Below are positions 24,347 through 35,189 of a stretch of DNA of 64,000 nt, piece after piece. A program made the position numbers and the translations under genes. The notes under the pieces are model-generated. The model saw nothing but the letters and a program-made list of their open reading frames with translations. It had not been told where the DNA came from and did no database searches. The stretch's first letter is position 1; each line of letters starts with the position of its first letter. The stretch covers positions 28,345,501 through 28,409,500 of the forward strand of contig NC_091674.1 of the NCBI RefSeq assembly GCF_042453785.1. The letters run 5' to 3'. The stretch is from Malus domestica. Taxonomy: Eukaryota; Streptophyta; Magnoliopsida; Rosales; Rosaceae.

Positions 24347-25924
24347 TTAACACTCTTTTAGGCTTGAAAGCTCAGGAGAGTAACCATAAGCTTTCATACT
24401 TGCAATTAACTGCCTGAGAATCTCATATATTTCAGTCCTCAAAGGGTGATCATCATCGGCCGAAACGAATTCACTGATGCTCCTTCCCACCTCGATCGAA
24501 CTGCAGCCGGGCGGCCTCCGTTGCTTCATTTGATCTCTAACAACCATCTTCCTATCCCACATGCCTTTGGCCGCATAGATGTTGGACAAAGTAACATCGT
24601 CGCCAGCATAAGTAGGCTCTAACTCAAGCAACTTTACCCTTACTTGTGAGCCAAGTTTAATATCTCCGTGGAGGCTGCACGCTCCGAGCAATGTCCTCCA
24701 CATCACTGCGTTTGAAGGCCCTGTCATCTTCAGAATAAAATCATACGCGTCTTGTAGAAGCCCGGCTCGGCAGAATAGATCCACCATGCAGCCGAAGTGA
24801 GCTTCCCGGGGTTTCAAACCATATTCTTGGCTCATGCTTCTGAAATGCCACTTCCCTTCCTCCACCATCCCCGCATGGCTGCAAGCCATTAAAACTCCTA
24901 TGAAAGTAACGTGGTTAGGGACAACTAAACCGCTTTCGAAATCACCATTCCTCTTGATCTTCCTGGTGTTTTTACTTGCCTCTTTCATTTGTCCAAAAAG
25001 GGTAAGCGCTTCTTCTGCTTGTCCATGCAGTGCATGCCCCACAATCATCGATGTCCAAGTCATAACATCCTTCTCTCGTATCCTATAGAACAATCTCCTT
25101 GCCGTTCCAATGTCCCCGCATTTCGCATACATGTTGACAAGAGCATTGTTCAAGCATAAATCTGTATCGAACCCATAATTATGACAGACATAAGCGTTAA
25201 TCCACTCTCCCATTTCTAACGCTCCAAGATCAGCGCAAGCTGAGAGAGCAACCGTCAATGTAACTTGATCGGGTTCCACATTGTGCATCTGCATTTGCCT
25301 GAACAGCTGAAGAGCTTCGTTAGGCTTCTGGTTGTCGACATAAGCAGAAACCAAGGTGGTCCAGCAAACTATATTCTTGGAGGGTATTTCATCAAACACT
25401 AGGTGTGCATCCACAACATCACCTGCAGCAGAATACATATTCATAAGAGATGTTTGGAGGTAAACCATGGATTCAAACCCATACTTAAGCACGAGCGCAT
25501 GCAACTGCTTTCCCTCGAGCGAGACGGACTTTTGGGTGCAAGCCTTGAGGACAAACAAGAGCGTGTAGCTATCCGTCGTGGCCGGGCTTGTTCGCAGTAT
25601 GTCTCGAAAGAGCAAGAGAGCCTTGGTGGCGGAGTTGGATTTAAGGTATGTCTTAAGGGTCTGGTTTGCTTTCGGCGGTTTGAGGTGTGTGTGAAGTTGG
25701 GTTTTTGGAAGATGAAAACGCGGAGATGGATTCGCTATCCTTGTTTTGCAGCCGCGGAGTTGAAAAGCTCCACTGCTCCGGTTGAAAATGGTGCTCGTCG
25801 AATCGGATACTGGAGAAGACGAACACCAAGAAGACGAAGAAGAGAGTGGTCTTGAAGTGGTGGCAGTGGAAGTGTGGGAGGTGACAACGAGTGTGTGTTT
25901 TGTACGGAAGAGCTGCTTCAACAT
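24347..25924 (-). CDS. Pentatricopeptide repeat protein (PLS class, E-type C-terminus)
   Basis: An intronless frame of 525 residues from the ATG at 25924. An in-frame ATG at 26059 would add 45 residues, but MLKQLFRTKHTL followed by a Ser/Thr-rich stretch looks like an organelle transit peptide, so 25924 is preferred. Tandem PLS repeats follow, for example YTLLFVLKACTQ, LQTSLMNMYSAAGDVVDAHL, CWTTLVSAYVDNQKPNEAL, LNNALVNMYAKCGDI, TWTSMIVGHALHGQAEEAL and THE HVTFIGVLMACSHAGMVEEG unit. The end (WRTLLGACSLHGDIKLG, NIYAAKGMWD, PPGCSSIEVGRSISEFVSAD) is the E/E+ region, and no DYW deaminase domain follows. Such proteins bind organelle RNA and act in C-to-U editing together with other factors; the target is unknown. 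Intronlessness is normal for the family. Confidence 0.93.
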   Translation of the reverse strand: MLKQLFRTKHTLVVTSHTSTATTSRPLSSSSSWCSSSPVSDSTSTIFNRSSGAFQLRGCKTRIANPSPRFHLPKTQLHTHLKPPKANQTLKTYLKSNSATKALLLFRDILRTSPATTDSYTLLFVLKACTQKSVSLEGKQLHALVLKYGFESMVYLQTSLMNMYSAAGDVVDAHLVFDEIPSKNIVCWTTLVSAYVDNQKPNEALQLFRQMQMHNVEPDQVTLTVALSACADLGALEMGEWINAYVCHNYGFDTDLCLNNALVNMYAKCGDIGTARRLFYRIREKDVMTWTSMIVGHALHGQAEEALTLFGQMKEASKNTRKIKRNGDFESGLVVPNHVTFIGVLMACSHAGMVEEGKWHFRSMSQEYGLKPREAHFGCMVDLFCRAGLLQDAYDFILKMTGPSNAVMWRTLLGACSLHGDIKLGSQVRVKLLELEPTYAGDDVTLSNIYAAKGMWDRKMVVRDQMKQRRPPGCSSIEVGRSISEFVSADDDHPLRTEIYEILRQLIASMKAYGYSPELSSLKEC

Positions 25925-26743
25925 TAGTGATTTTGTTCCTGTTATTTGGGAGACTTTCGTCCCTATAGTTTCAATTTTTATTTTCTTAGTATGAAACAAT
26001 ATTCTTTCGATTTCCGCTACCAACAGTTGTCGTTGGTGTTGATCTGTAAATTCATGCATAAAGTCATATTAATGGTAGCTGGCAGTTAGGTGTTACGCGT
26101 AAATCATTCCGGCTTGAGGTTGTGGGTAATGCCCTGGTGCTAATGGTGAGAATAACCAATCTCCCACTAAACGTTTTGGAACCTAATATTCTTTTACTGA
26201 CTGGAGGGGAAATTGAAGAGATTTCATACATTTATCTTGTCAAATGACTTAACTTACTTATGTTTAGAGTAAAAGTTAAATTTTTGTTATTTACTGATTA
26301 TCGCAATATAAACATAAAAGATTTAATTGCAATGCGATTGCAACTTAAATGATTATGATTGTTTATCCTTGCAATAACATTTCTTCACATATCATATGCT
26401 AGGTGTTGACGTAATCAGATAAACTATCAAACTTAAATCGTGACAATTGAGAAAAAAAAATTCAGTGCGTCAGAAACACGGTCTGATACACCAAATGTAA
26501 TAATAATTTATTGAATTTTTTTTTTCAAGTTTCCAATCAATTATATTATTACGCAAACCAAGCGGTATTCCCAGCACACTGAAAAATCTTTCAACAATTG
26601 AAACTGCAAGGACAGAAGTGGAACTTCACTCAAATTAGGCATCTTGGTGTTGCTAATCCGTAGAGCCAAAACGACGTCGTGGCCGTTCCTGGTGCAACAG
26701 TTGCGCGGTCAAGTTTCTTTTGCTTTCACAAAACAAAGGCTTT
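25925..26743. other. Intergenic; left flank of NEN array unit A
   Basis: Mostly AT-rich sequence without a gene. From about 26540 it is paralogous to 44270-44460 and 48660-48797 (cactgaa.aatctttcaaca, gttgctaatccgtagagcca, gcgcggtcaagtt), the common left part of the duplicated NEN units. The CACTA element starts at 26744. Confidence 0.6.
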
Positions 26744-27589
26744 CACTACTACAAAAGGGCGTATTACTGGCGCTTTAAAACCGACAAGAAACACCAGTTA
26801 ACGTCGGATATTTGGTAAAAATCCGACATTAAATAAAGTAATGTTGGATTGAGTAACCGACACCAATACTACCGTCGCAAAAGGGCAATGACGTCGCTTA
26901 TTCCCCTTAATCCGACACCAAGAAGTAAAGTATTATAAAATAAAAATAAACAATAGCGTCGCTTAAAAGCGACATAAGACCTAACGTCGCTTTTAAGCGA
27001 CATTACCAGTTGACATGATGGCGCTTAAAAGCGACGTTAAGTAAAAATAAAAAATTAAAAAATCAAACCTATTGTCGGTCTAAACCGACGTTAAGTAAAA
27101 ATTAAAAATTAAAAAAATCACATCCACTGTCGGTCTAAACCGACATCATCTGAGTTAAAAAAATAAAATAGTCCCGCTACTGTCATTCCTAAGCGACACC
27201 AAATATATTAATAATAAAAAAAAATCTTTTTTCGTTTTTAATTAATAATAATTAAAATTTTATATAAAAATAAATCTCACCATATGTCAATGAAAAAACA
27301 AACAGTTTTAAGCAAACTTCATATTAAAAATAAAATTTCTACCAATTATATATTAAATTTAACATTCATTACAATTCCTAAAAATGTACAACCCATAAAA
27401 ATTCTTCTTGAACTTTTGCAAAAGATTTTGAACCGATTGTATGGTTCACAGTTTTCAACTGCCGATTATGCTTATTTTTTTTTAGTACATCTCCTGAAAA
27501 ATAAAAAAAATTATTAGACAAATTTCAAGGTTTAATAAAATAAATCATGAAACATTTACCTTTGTTTTTTCTTTATTTCAGTAAGCCAC

Positions 27590-27933
27590 CATTGGAATAT
27601 TTCTATAATCTCTAACCTCTGCCGCTACATGTTTTGAAAACGCACTAGAATTATCACTAATGTATTTTCCAGACGAATCAAACGAACAAGGCTATTCTTT
27701 CCAATTCGAAATTGAGGGTCAGCATCTCCGTTGAGTTGATCCTTGTAAATACAGAAAAAACAATTAAAAACCAAGAAACAAAAATAAATTTTCAATTTAA
27801 GCATGAAACTAGTTAGAATACAAAACAAAAACTAAAATTAATAATCATAATAATTTAAAAATGAACCACCTTCGAGCTCTTCCTCTTCAAATTGGAGTTC
27901 CTCATAATGTTGATCTTCAAAATGGTGATCCAT
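27590..27933 (-). pseudogene. Possible transposase exon scraps within the CACTA element
   Basis: On the minus strand a short acidic exon starts at ATG 27933 and reaches a GT donor after 27870 (residues like MDHHFEDQHYEELQFEEEEL). A second piece around 27590-27741 can read FSKHVAAEVRDYRNIP, reminiscent of the HV..VRD word in En/Spm-type (Ptta) proteins. A TATA-like stretch lies upstream at about 28068-28075. This would be a truncated element gene. Recognition is weak and the frame is not continuous. Confidence 0.3.
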
Positions 27934-29203
27934 AGAAAATTGGGAAGGAGAAGAGGAAAACAGAAAAGGAGGAAGAAAGGGACCTATGGATGAAATAGGG
28001 AAGGAGAAGAAGAAAGACTGAAATTGGGGGAGAAAAGAAGCACGGATGAATAGGTAAGAGAAGGGTTTAAATATAGGTACTTAGCACGGATGAAGGAGAA
28101 GAAAGACTTGACACACTTTACATGGCGTCACTTTAAACCGACACCAACTTGACATACTTTACATGGCGTCGCTTTTAACCGACGCTAACCTAACACAATT
28201 TACATGGCGTCGGTTTAAACCGACGCCAATCTGACATACTTTACATGGCGTCGCTTTAAACCGACGCAAACCTGACACACTTTACATGGCGTCGCTTTTA
28301 ACCGACGCCAACCTGACAACTTTCTGACACTCTTTATTGAAAATACTACGTCAGTTTAAATTAATGTTGGTGTCGGTCTTAACCGACACCAACTTCTGAC
28401 ACACTTTTTGAAATTCATATAACGTCGGTTTAATGAAACTTGCGTCGAATTAAAAGATGATAACGTCGGTTAAAACCGACACTAAGTCTGAGAATACATT
28501 TCCAGCGGGAAATTTCCCACCTAATATTTCAAATTATCCATCCATTTCCCGCCTAATGTTTATCCATCTGTTTCAAATTATCTCATATAACATTTTAAGA
28601 TTTTAATAAATAAAATTTAACTTAAATAAAATACGTAATAAAAAACATAAATATAATTTTATTATAAAATATCATCACATACTAATTGAAACATAGTCTA
28701 ATTAATACTTAAAATTTATAAAATAATTAATATTAGTTTTAAATTGAAATCGAATTCATTCATTGTATTCATATAGGGTCAAGGAGTGTAGATGTCAAAA
28801 GTCATCAAAATCGGAGTTAATAAATTTATTATTTTGATGGGATATGCATCCTATGAAACTCATTTCCACAATCCAACTGTCAAATTTTTTTGTATATGCT
28901 TCGAGATCGCATACGCCAAAAATCGCAAAAAACAAACATTCAGAGATCAAGTAACGGGACAAAACTTTCCGACGGTTATAAAACGAAAAATCACAATTTA
29001 ACGGTTATTTTAACTCCGCTTTTGATTATTTTTTATAGTTACACTCCTTGATCCTATATGAATACAATGAACTAATTTGATCGTCAGTTTAAAATATTTA
29101 TACTTTCATTAACGGTTCTTAGCATTTCACTAACACTTAAAGTTTATTTATACTTTCATTAAGTATAACATAAGATTTTGTGGTATCCACTAGTGTAAAT
29201 ATT

Positions 29204-30840
29204 TTAAATTGAAGATTGAATTCATTCATTGTATTCATATAGGGTTAATGAGTGTAGCTGTAAAAAACATCAAAATCAGAGTTAAAATAACCGTTAAATC
29301 GTGATTTTTCGTTGATAACCGTCGAAAAGTTTTGTCCCGTTACTTAATATTTGAATGTTTGTTTTTTGCAATTTTTGGCGTATGCAATCTCGAAGTATAT
29401 ACAAACATGTTTGACGGTTAGATTGTTGAAACTAGTTTCGTAAAATGCGTATCTCATCAAAACAATAGATTCACTAACACTTACGAGTTTATTCATACTT
29501 TCATTAAGTATAACATAAGATTTTGTGGTATCCACTAGTGTAAATATTTTAAATTGAAGATCGAGTTCATTCATTGTATTCATATAGGATCAAGGAGTAT
29601 AGCTGTAAAAAATCATCAAAATTGGAGTTAAAATAACCGTTAAATCGTGATTTTTCATTGATAACCGTCGAAACGTTTTGTCCCGTTACTTGATCTCTGA
29701 ATGCTTGTTTTTTGTAATTTTTGGCGTATGCGATCTCCAAATATATACAAACATGTTTGACGGTTGGATTGTTGAAACTAGTTTCGTAGAATGCGTATCT
29801 CATCAAAATAATAGATTCACTAACACTGTTTATTCATACTTTCATCAAATATAACATAAGATTTATTGGTATCCACTAGTGTAAATATTTGAAATTGAAG
29901 ATCGAGTTCATTTATTGTATACATATAGGGTCAACGAGTGTAGCTGTAAAAAAGCATCAAAATCGGAGTTAAAATAACCGTTAAATCGTGATTTTTCGTT
30001 TATAACCGTCGAAAAGTTTTATCCCGTTACTTGATCTCTGAATGTTTGTTTTTTGCAATTTTTGGCCTATGCGATCTTGAAGTATATACAAACATGTTTG
30101 ACGGTTGGATTGTTGAAACTAGTTTCGTAGAATGTGTATCCCATCAAAACAATAGATTCACTAACACTTAAAAGTTTATTCATACTTCATTAAGTATAAC
30201 ATAAGATTTATTGGTATCCACTAGTGTAAATATTTGAAATTGAAGATCGAGTTAATTCATTATATTCATATAGGATCAAGGAGTGTAGCTGTAAAAAATC
30301 ATCAAAATCGGAGTTAAAATAACCGTTAAATCGTGATTTTTCGTTGATAACCGTCGAAAAAGTTTTATCCCGTTACTTGATCTCTGAATGTTTGTTTTTT
30401 GCAATTTTTGACCTACGCGATCTTGAAGTATATACAAACATGTTTGACGGTTGGATCGTTGAAACTAGTTTCGTAGAATGTGTATCCCATCAAAACAATA
30501 GATTCACTATCACTTAAGAGTTTATTCATACTTTCATTAAGTATAACATAAGATTTATTGGTATCCACTAGTATAAATATTTGAAATTGAAGATCGAGTT
30601 CATTCATTGTATTCATATAGCGTTAAGGAGTGTAGCTGTAAAAAATCATCAAAATCAGAGTTAAAATAACCGTTAAATCATGATTTTTTGTTGATAACCA
30701 TCAAAAAGTTTTGTCCCGTTACTTGATCTCTGAATGTTTTTTTTTGCGATTTTTTGCTGATGCGATCTCGAAGCATATACAAACAAGTTTGACGGTTGGA
30801 TCGTTGAAATCAGTTTCGTAGGATTCGTATCCCATCAAGT
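29204..30840. repeat. Tandem array of five about 345-bp units in the CACTA interior
   Basis: The landmark cattgtattcatatagg recurs at about 29229, 29574, 29915, 30259 and 30605, giving periods of 341-346 bp. Each unit contains aaccgttaaatcgtgatttt, gtcccgttacttgatctctg, tatacaaacatgtttgacgg and catcaaaacaatagattcac. The last unit is truncated. A related unit at about 28750-29090 carries the same words partly in inverse orientation (gatcaagtaacgggacaaaa). Open frames in these units are fortuitous. Confidence 0.9.
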
Positions 30841-31402
30841 TCAATGGTGTGTGTATATATATATATATTTATTAAGTAGATTTAAATTTATTTATTTTGT
30901 ACGTATAACACTTAAGACATTGAATGGTATGTATATTTAAGCCAATCCAATGGTCACCAATTTTTAATATTTAATTTAATATATATATATATAATTATTA
31001 TTGTTTTTAAGGGTATAAAATTGTTAAATTAATATATATAATTATTATAGTATTTTTTTAGGGTTATAAAATTATAAAATTATTAAATTTATTAAAATAT
31101 TAAATTAATATATATAATTAGTGTCGCCTATAAGCGACACAAATACTTTATGTCGCTTAAAAGCGACGCTGTTTTGTTTAAAGCGTCGCCAGTATTTAAA
31201 ATTATTAAAATATATGTCGGTTATAAGCGACATTAAATGTTTACGTCGGTTTAAAAGCGACGTAGACATTTTATGACGCTTATAAGCGACAGTAAATCCG
31301 ACGTCATATTCCATTAGTGTCGCAACTGTCTTATGCGCCACTACATTATATTAAACCGACACCATCCACTGACACTATAAGTCCCTTTTGTAGTAGTGTT
31401 TT

Positions 31403-31690
31403 AAATATCAGTTGAAGCCGTTCCCGCCGACACCACGGCCTCCAGAGCTCTGCAACAACGCCTCTTCTCTCTACTACAGAGCTGCAACTCGATCAAAAAA
31501 ACTCACCCAGATTCACACCCAAATAATAATTCACGGACTCACACAAAAGAAGCTACATTCTTGTTCCGATTTTATCGTTCTATGTAGCTTCTGGGTGTCT
31601 CCAAAGCTACATTCTTGCATGAAATGGGAACATCATACGGGAAAATTGAAACACATGGCAACATGTGTTAGGTTTGAGACACCGCCACCC
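31403..31690 (+). pseudogene. PPR gene 5' fragment in NEN unit A
   Basis: With frameshifts this reads as the start of a PPR protein of the type ALQQRLFSLLQ...SIKKLTQIHTQIIIHGL and LSFYVASGY. The best-preserved sister copy is at 48800-49050. No downstream PPR repeats remain, so it is a dead fragment carried along with the NEN duplication. It differs from the intact PPR gene at 24347-25924. Confidence 0.65.
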
Positions 31691-32001
31691 TGATGTACCC
31701 GCTTCTCCCGACAGAAGCATGTCTTCAGCTTTCTTGGTGAGTTTTGTTGGAGTTAATAAAAACCAAAGGTTGCTTACCAAGGAAGCAAAAGCCGCATTGC
31801 ATTTGCCCAACGCTTAATATTTTTGGTCACAATTTGAACACTTTATTAAAGCCGCATTGCATTTGCACAAAGCTACCTTTTTTCGTCCATCTGTGATTGG
31901 AGCTACCGCTAATATTTTTCACCAGCAAAGGAGTGTTCTTCTTTTTGGTAGCTTACCAAGGAAGCAACCCGCATTGTACATCTGCTTTAATTTGAACACT
32001 T

Positions 32002-32007
32002 TATAAA
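32002..32007 (+). promoter_or_regulatory. TATA box of NEN copy A
   Basis: TATAAA within gaacactttataaacgagga, 45 bp before the start codon. The same word is multiplied in front of copy B, and its place is taken by TATATA in copies C and D. Confidence 0.5.
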
Positions 32008-33280
32008 CGAGGACTTGGGTTTTGATTTGTACACTTGAAGAATAAAAAAAAATGGCCAGTCGGAGCGAGGACCGTTGCGAAATAGCCTTCTTCGACTTGG
32101 AGACGACGATGCCGACCCGAACCGACCAGGACCTCACCATCTTGGAATTCGGGTCGATTCTCGTTTGCCCCAAGAAGCTGGTGGAGCTCGACAACTACTC
32201 CACCCTGGTCCGACCCGCCGACCCCTCCGTCATCAATTCCCTGCCCGACCGCCGCAACGGCATTACCCGCGCCGCCCTCATCGACGCCCCTTTTTTTCAA
32301 GACATCGCCGACAAGGTCTACGACATTCTCCACGGTTAGCTTCTTTCCTTTTGATTTTTGTTTTCTCAGTTTCTAACTCTGTGTTTGCCTGCCGAGAAAA
32401 TTGAGGGAAAAAATTTGAACTTTTATCTTTAATTTGTATGAGTGAAGTGATAATTAACATGAAGGTTTGATTTTTATGGTTGGTTGTGTTTGGTTGCTGA
32501 GAAATGGAAGGAAAATTAGCTGAAACTAAAGTAGTTCAATTTTAATTTTTGAGGGTTGCTTTGGATTTTTCATTTCTGCGGTTGTTGCTGGTGGATAATT
32601 TGCAATTTGATTTTGTGGTTGTTGTGTATAGGACGTATATGGGCTGGTCACAACATTCTCCAGTTTGATTGTGTGCTGATTCGGCAGGCTTTCGCGCAGA
32701 TTGGTCGGCCTGCACCAGAACCGAAAGATACAATCGATTCATTGGAATTCTTGAAACAGCAGTTCGGAACGAAAGCTGGTAACATGAAGGTATTTATTTT
32801 CTCTCCATCTGTTAGTAATGTAACCGGTTAGATTTTGATCCGAATCAATTATTTAAATTCTCCAAATCCATATTTAAACGACAAAATGAAATATGTAGTT
32901 TTGAGGAGGAGCAATTGTGCATTTTCTAGGTGTTGATGTATGTTACTTGTGAATGTTATCGTTGATACATACAAGACACAAATTATTTTGCGCAGATGGC
33001 CTCCCTTGCAACCTATTTCGGGCTTGGACAGCAGACACACAGGTATTTCTGCAAACCTACTTCGAGTTTAAACTAATTACTCTTGCCTTCAATTTGGTTT
33101 CCTTGAACTAATCCTTTATGTAATGGTTTGTCAGGAGTTTGGATGATGTTCGAATGAATCTGGAAGTTCTGAAATGCTGTGCGGCCGTTTTATTCTTGGT
33201 AATGATATGATTTTGATTTGTACGGAATTTCAATGTTGGATTTTAGATGGTAGTGAGGAGCTCACACGTTAGGGGTGCGG

Positions 33281-33906
33281 TGTTACCAGGTTAGAATGTA
33301 AATCAATAGTATGTCCTCTTCGTTTGTTTTCAATTTTGAAATATACGAGGAGGCACGATGTAGATTTAAGACTAGTCTTTCTAAAACAGTACTTGGCTCA
33401 CATCCTAAAAGTTAGACCTTTTGAAGCTCAAGTTGAGCTGCTCAACTCAACAAGTATATCAATAGTAAGAACTATAGAATTATCAGAGACGGGCCATACG
33501 GCCCACTTCCAACAATACCGATATTGTCCCCAACTTGGTAATTACCACCTGCACAATTCGTCAGGTGTGGGGTTTTATCACAAAAGGCCTCGGTGTTACC
33601 AGGTTAGAATGTAAATCAATAGTATGTCCTCTTCGTTTGTTTTCAATTTTGAAATATACGAGGAGGCACGATGTAGATTTAAGACTAGTCTTTCTAAAAG
33701 AGTACTTGGCTCACATCCTCAAAGTTAGACCTTTTGAAGCTCAAGTTGAGCTGCTCAACTCAACAAGTATATCAATAGTAAGAACTATAGAATTATCAGA
33801 GACGGGCCATACGGCCCACTTCCAACAATACCGATATTGTCCCCAACTTGGTAATTACCACCTGCACAATCCGTCAGGTGTGGGGTTTTATCACAAAAGG
33901 TCTCGG
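33281..33906. repeat. 313-bp tandem duplication in NEN-A intron 4
   Basis: The unit beginning tgttaccaggttagaatg occurs at 33281 and 33594 and runs through ggccatacggcccacttcc to the tatcacaaaaggcctcgg region. The unit includes part of the 193-bp insertion described below, so the duplication followed that insertion. Sister copies B-D have a single version of the leading part and none of the inserted part. Confidence 0.85.
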
Positions 33907-33980
33907 TATTAGTTAGAGTGGGGTTAGGATATTTAAACTCTTCTTTTGTCATTGATACGGTCGATGTGGGACATTTCAAC
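33788..33980. mobile_element. 193-bp insertion with 8-bp target duplication in NEN-A intron 4
   Basis: Sequence absent from the other three NEN copies, bounded by aagaacta at 33780-33787 and 33981-33988. Copy B has the uninterrupted site agtaagaactaactattg at about 47496-47513. On the minus strand the insertion contains TGTCCCACATCG near its start, a word often seen at plant LTR ends, but no TG...CA pair or terminal inverted repeat is evident. Class unresolved. Confidence 0.65.
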
Positions 33981-34569
33981 AAGAACTAACTATTGTCTGA
34001 TCTACTCACAGGAGTCGAGCCTCCCGAACATATTCAAGAAGAATAGTTGGGAGTTTTTACAGCCAGATGAAGTTTCTATTCCTTCCATCCGTCCTACCCT
34101 TTTGATGTTGGATAATGGGAGTCTTAGGATAAAGTTGTTACACAAAGATGAAACTTTGCAGCTTTGCTGTAGGCATATGGAATTGCTGTTTGGAATCAAT
34201 GAAGAGTATTTTGATCTAACTGGCCGATTGGATATTGTTTGTTTCGCATCACAAAATTTATGCGAAGTTCTTGATGCATGTGATGGCGTTGCACAAAAGT
34301 TGTCTATGGATTCTGGTAGCAGCTCCGAATGGCAGCCTGCTGTGATCCGAAGGGAGGGCTTTTATACAGTGAGATTACAGTAAGTTTTAGTCTCTCACGC
34401 ACACGCGCGCACAAGAAAACACATTATTACTGCAGTCTATTGGCTACTGAGAAAGGAGATTCATCTGATCAGATATGTACTGTTTCTTTGTATAATTTGT
34501 TTTTGCAGCATACAGCACGCCACAGAGATATATCAAAAAGAGCCTTCTGGCGCCGAGCAGAGGCTCTTC

Positions 34570-35154
34570 TGTTGGTATATGGTCCAGCCCATGATCAATG
34601 TTCTAGATTATTCTAGTAAGCAAGAGATGAGGCTGGAGCTTGCTAGACAATTCTAGCATGTTATTAAGTTGATGGAAGAAGCTAGAGAGTACTAGCTTCC
34701 TTGGTTGCAAATGGAAAGATCTAGAAGCTACAAGTATGTGGCTAGTCTAGATTTTTCTATACTAGTTTGAAGAAGGAACTAGAAACTAGTAGAATGCCAA
34801 GCCCTCACCTATAAATATGGGTGTGATGTAACCAATAGAGAACTAAGAGTGAGTAGCAAAGGATCAAGTCCAAAGCTAGAGTTCCACTCCAAGAGTGAGA
34901 GTGAGAGTGTTCCACTACACATTGTGTGAGTGAAGTTTAGAGTGATAGAAAGTGTGTGTTATACTTTCTTGTATCCATCAAGCCTTGTCTTTGGCTTGGT
35001 AAGACTACTCTTGTTGTATTCATCTTTTTTCATATAGTGAAGATTCCTTGTTTGGTGGACGTAGGCATAAATTGCCGAACCACATAAATTCTTGGCGTCC
35101 ATTTTCTACTTTACCTTGTGCATTCTCTATCTTGTAGTACCGACATTCCTAACA
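34570..35154 (+). repeat. 5' LTR of Copia 1
   Basis: 585 bp, TG...CA ends, with a TATA-like tataaatatggg at about 34811-34822 that likely drives element transcription. It contains several ctag-rich short words. Confidence 0.93.
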
Positions 35155-35189
35155 AGTGGTATCAGAGCCCGGTTGGCTCGTACTGCGAG

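Larger units (their letters stand above)
26744..31398. mobile_element. CACTA (En/Spm) transposon, non-autonomous
   Basis: A 4655-bp element with perfect 16-bp terminal inverted repeats CACTACTACAAAAGGG (26744-26759) and CCCTTTTGTAGTAGTG (31383-31398). It is flanked by the 3-bp target duplication TTT (26741-26743, 31399-31401), diagnostic of CACTA elements. Subterminal regions are packed with short words of the type GTCGCTTTTAAGCGAC and GTCGGTTTAAACCGAC, the kind of arrays bound by TnpA-like proteins. No full transposase is present, only possible exon scraps (about 27590-27933). The middle is an array of about 345-bp repeats. An empty paralogous site exists at 48795-48797. Confidence 0.95.

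Noticed and set aside
25925-26059. Upstream ATG of the PPR gene
   Set aside because: The added 45 residues are acidic/neutral and not transit-peptide-like, while the ATG at 25924 starts a typical transit peptide.
27284-27517. 77-codon plus-strand frame within the CACTA element
   Set aside because: Low-complexity, AT-driven frame with no recognisable domain.
29344-30616. Several minus-strand open frames with similar proteins (e.g. MRYAFYETSFNNPTVKHVCI)
   Set aside because: They are the same 345-bp repeat unit read repeatedly; similarity comes from the DNA repeat, not from a conserved gene.
28740-30850. Regular repeats that might suggest a CRISPR-like array
   Set aside because: Units are about 345 bp without unique spacers and lie within a CACTA transposon of a plant nuclear genome.
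32075-32404. Long plus-strand frame overlapping NEN-A exon 1 rich in Arg/Pro (and 46193-46507 in B)
   Set aside because: An out-of-frame shadow of a GC-rich exon; not conserved as protein and without family match.
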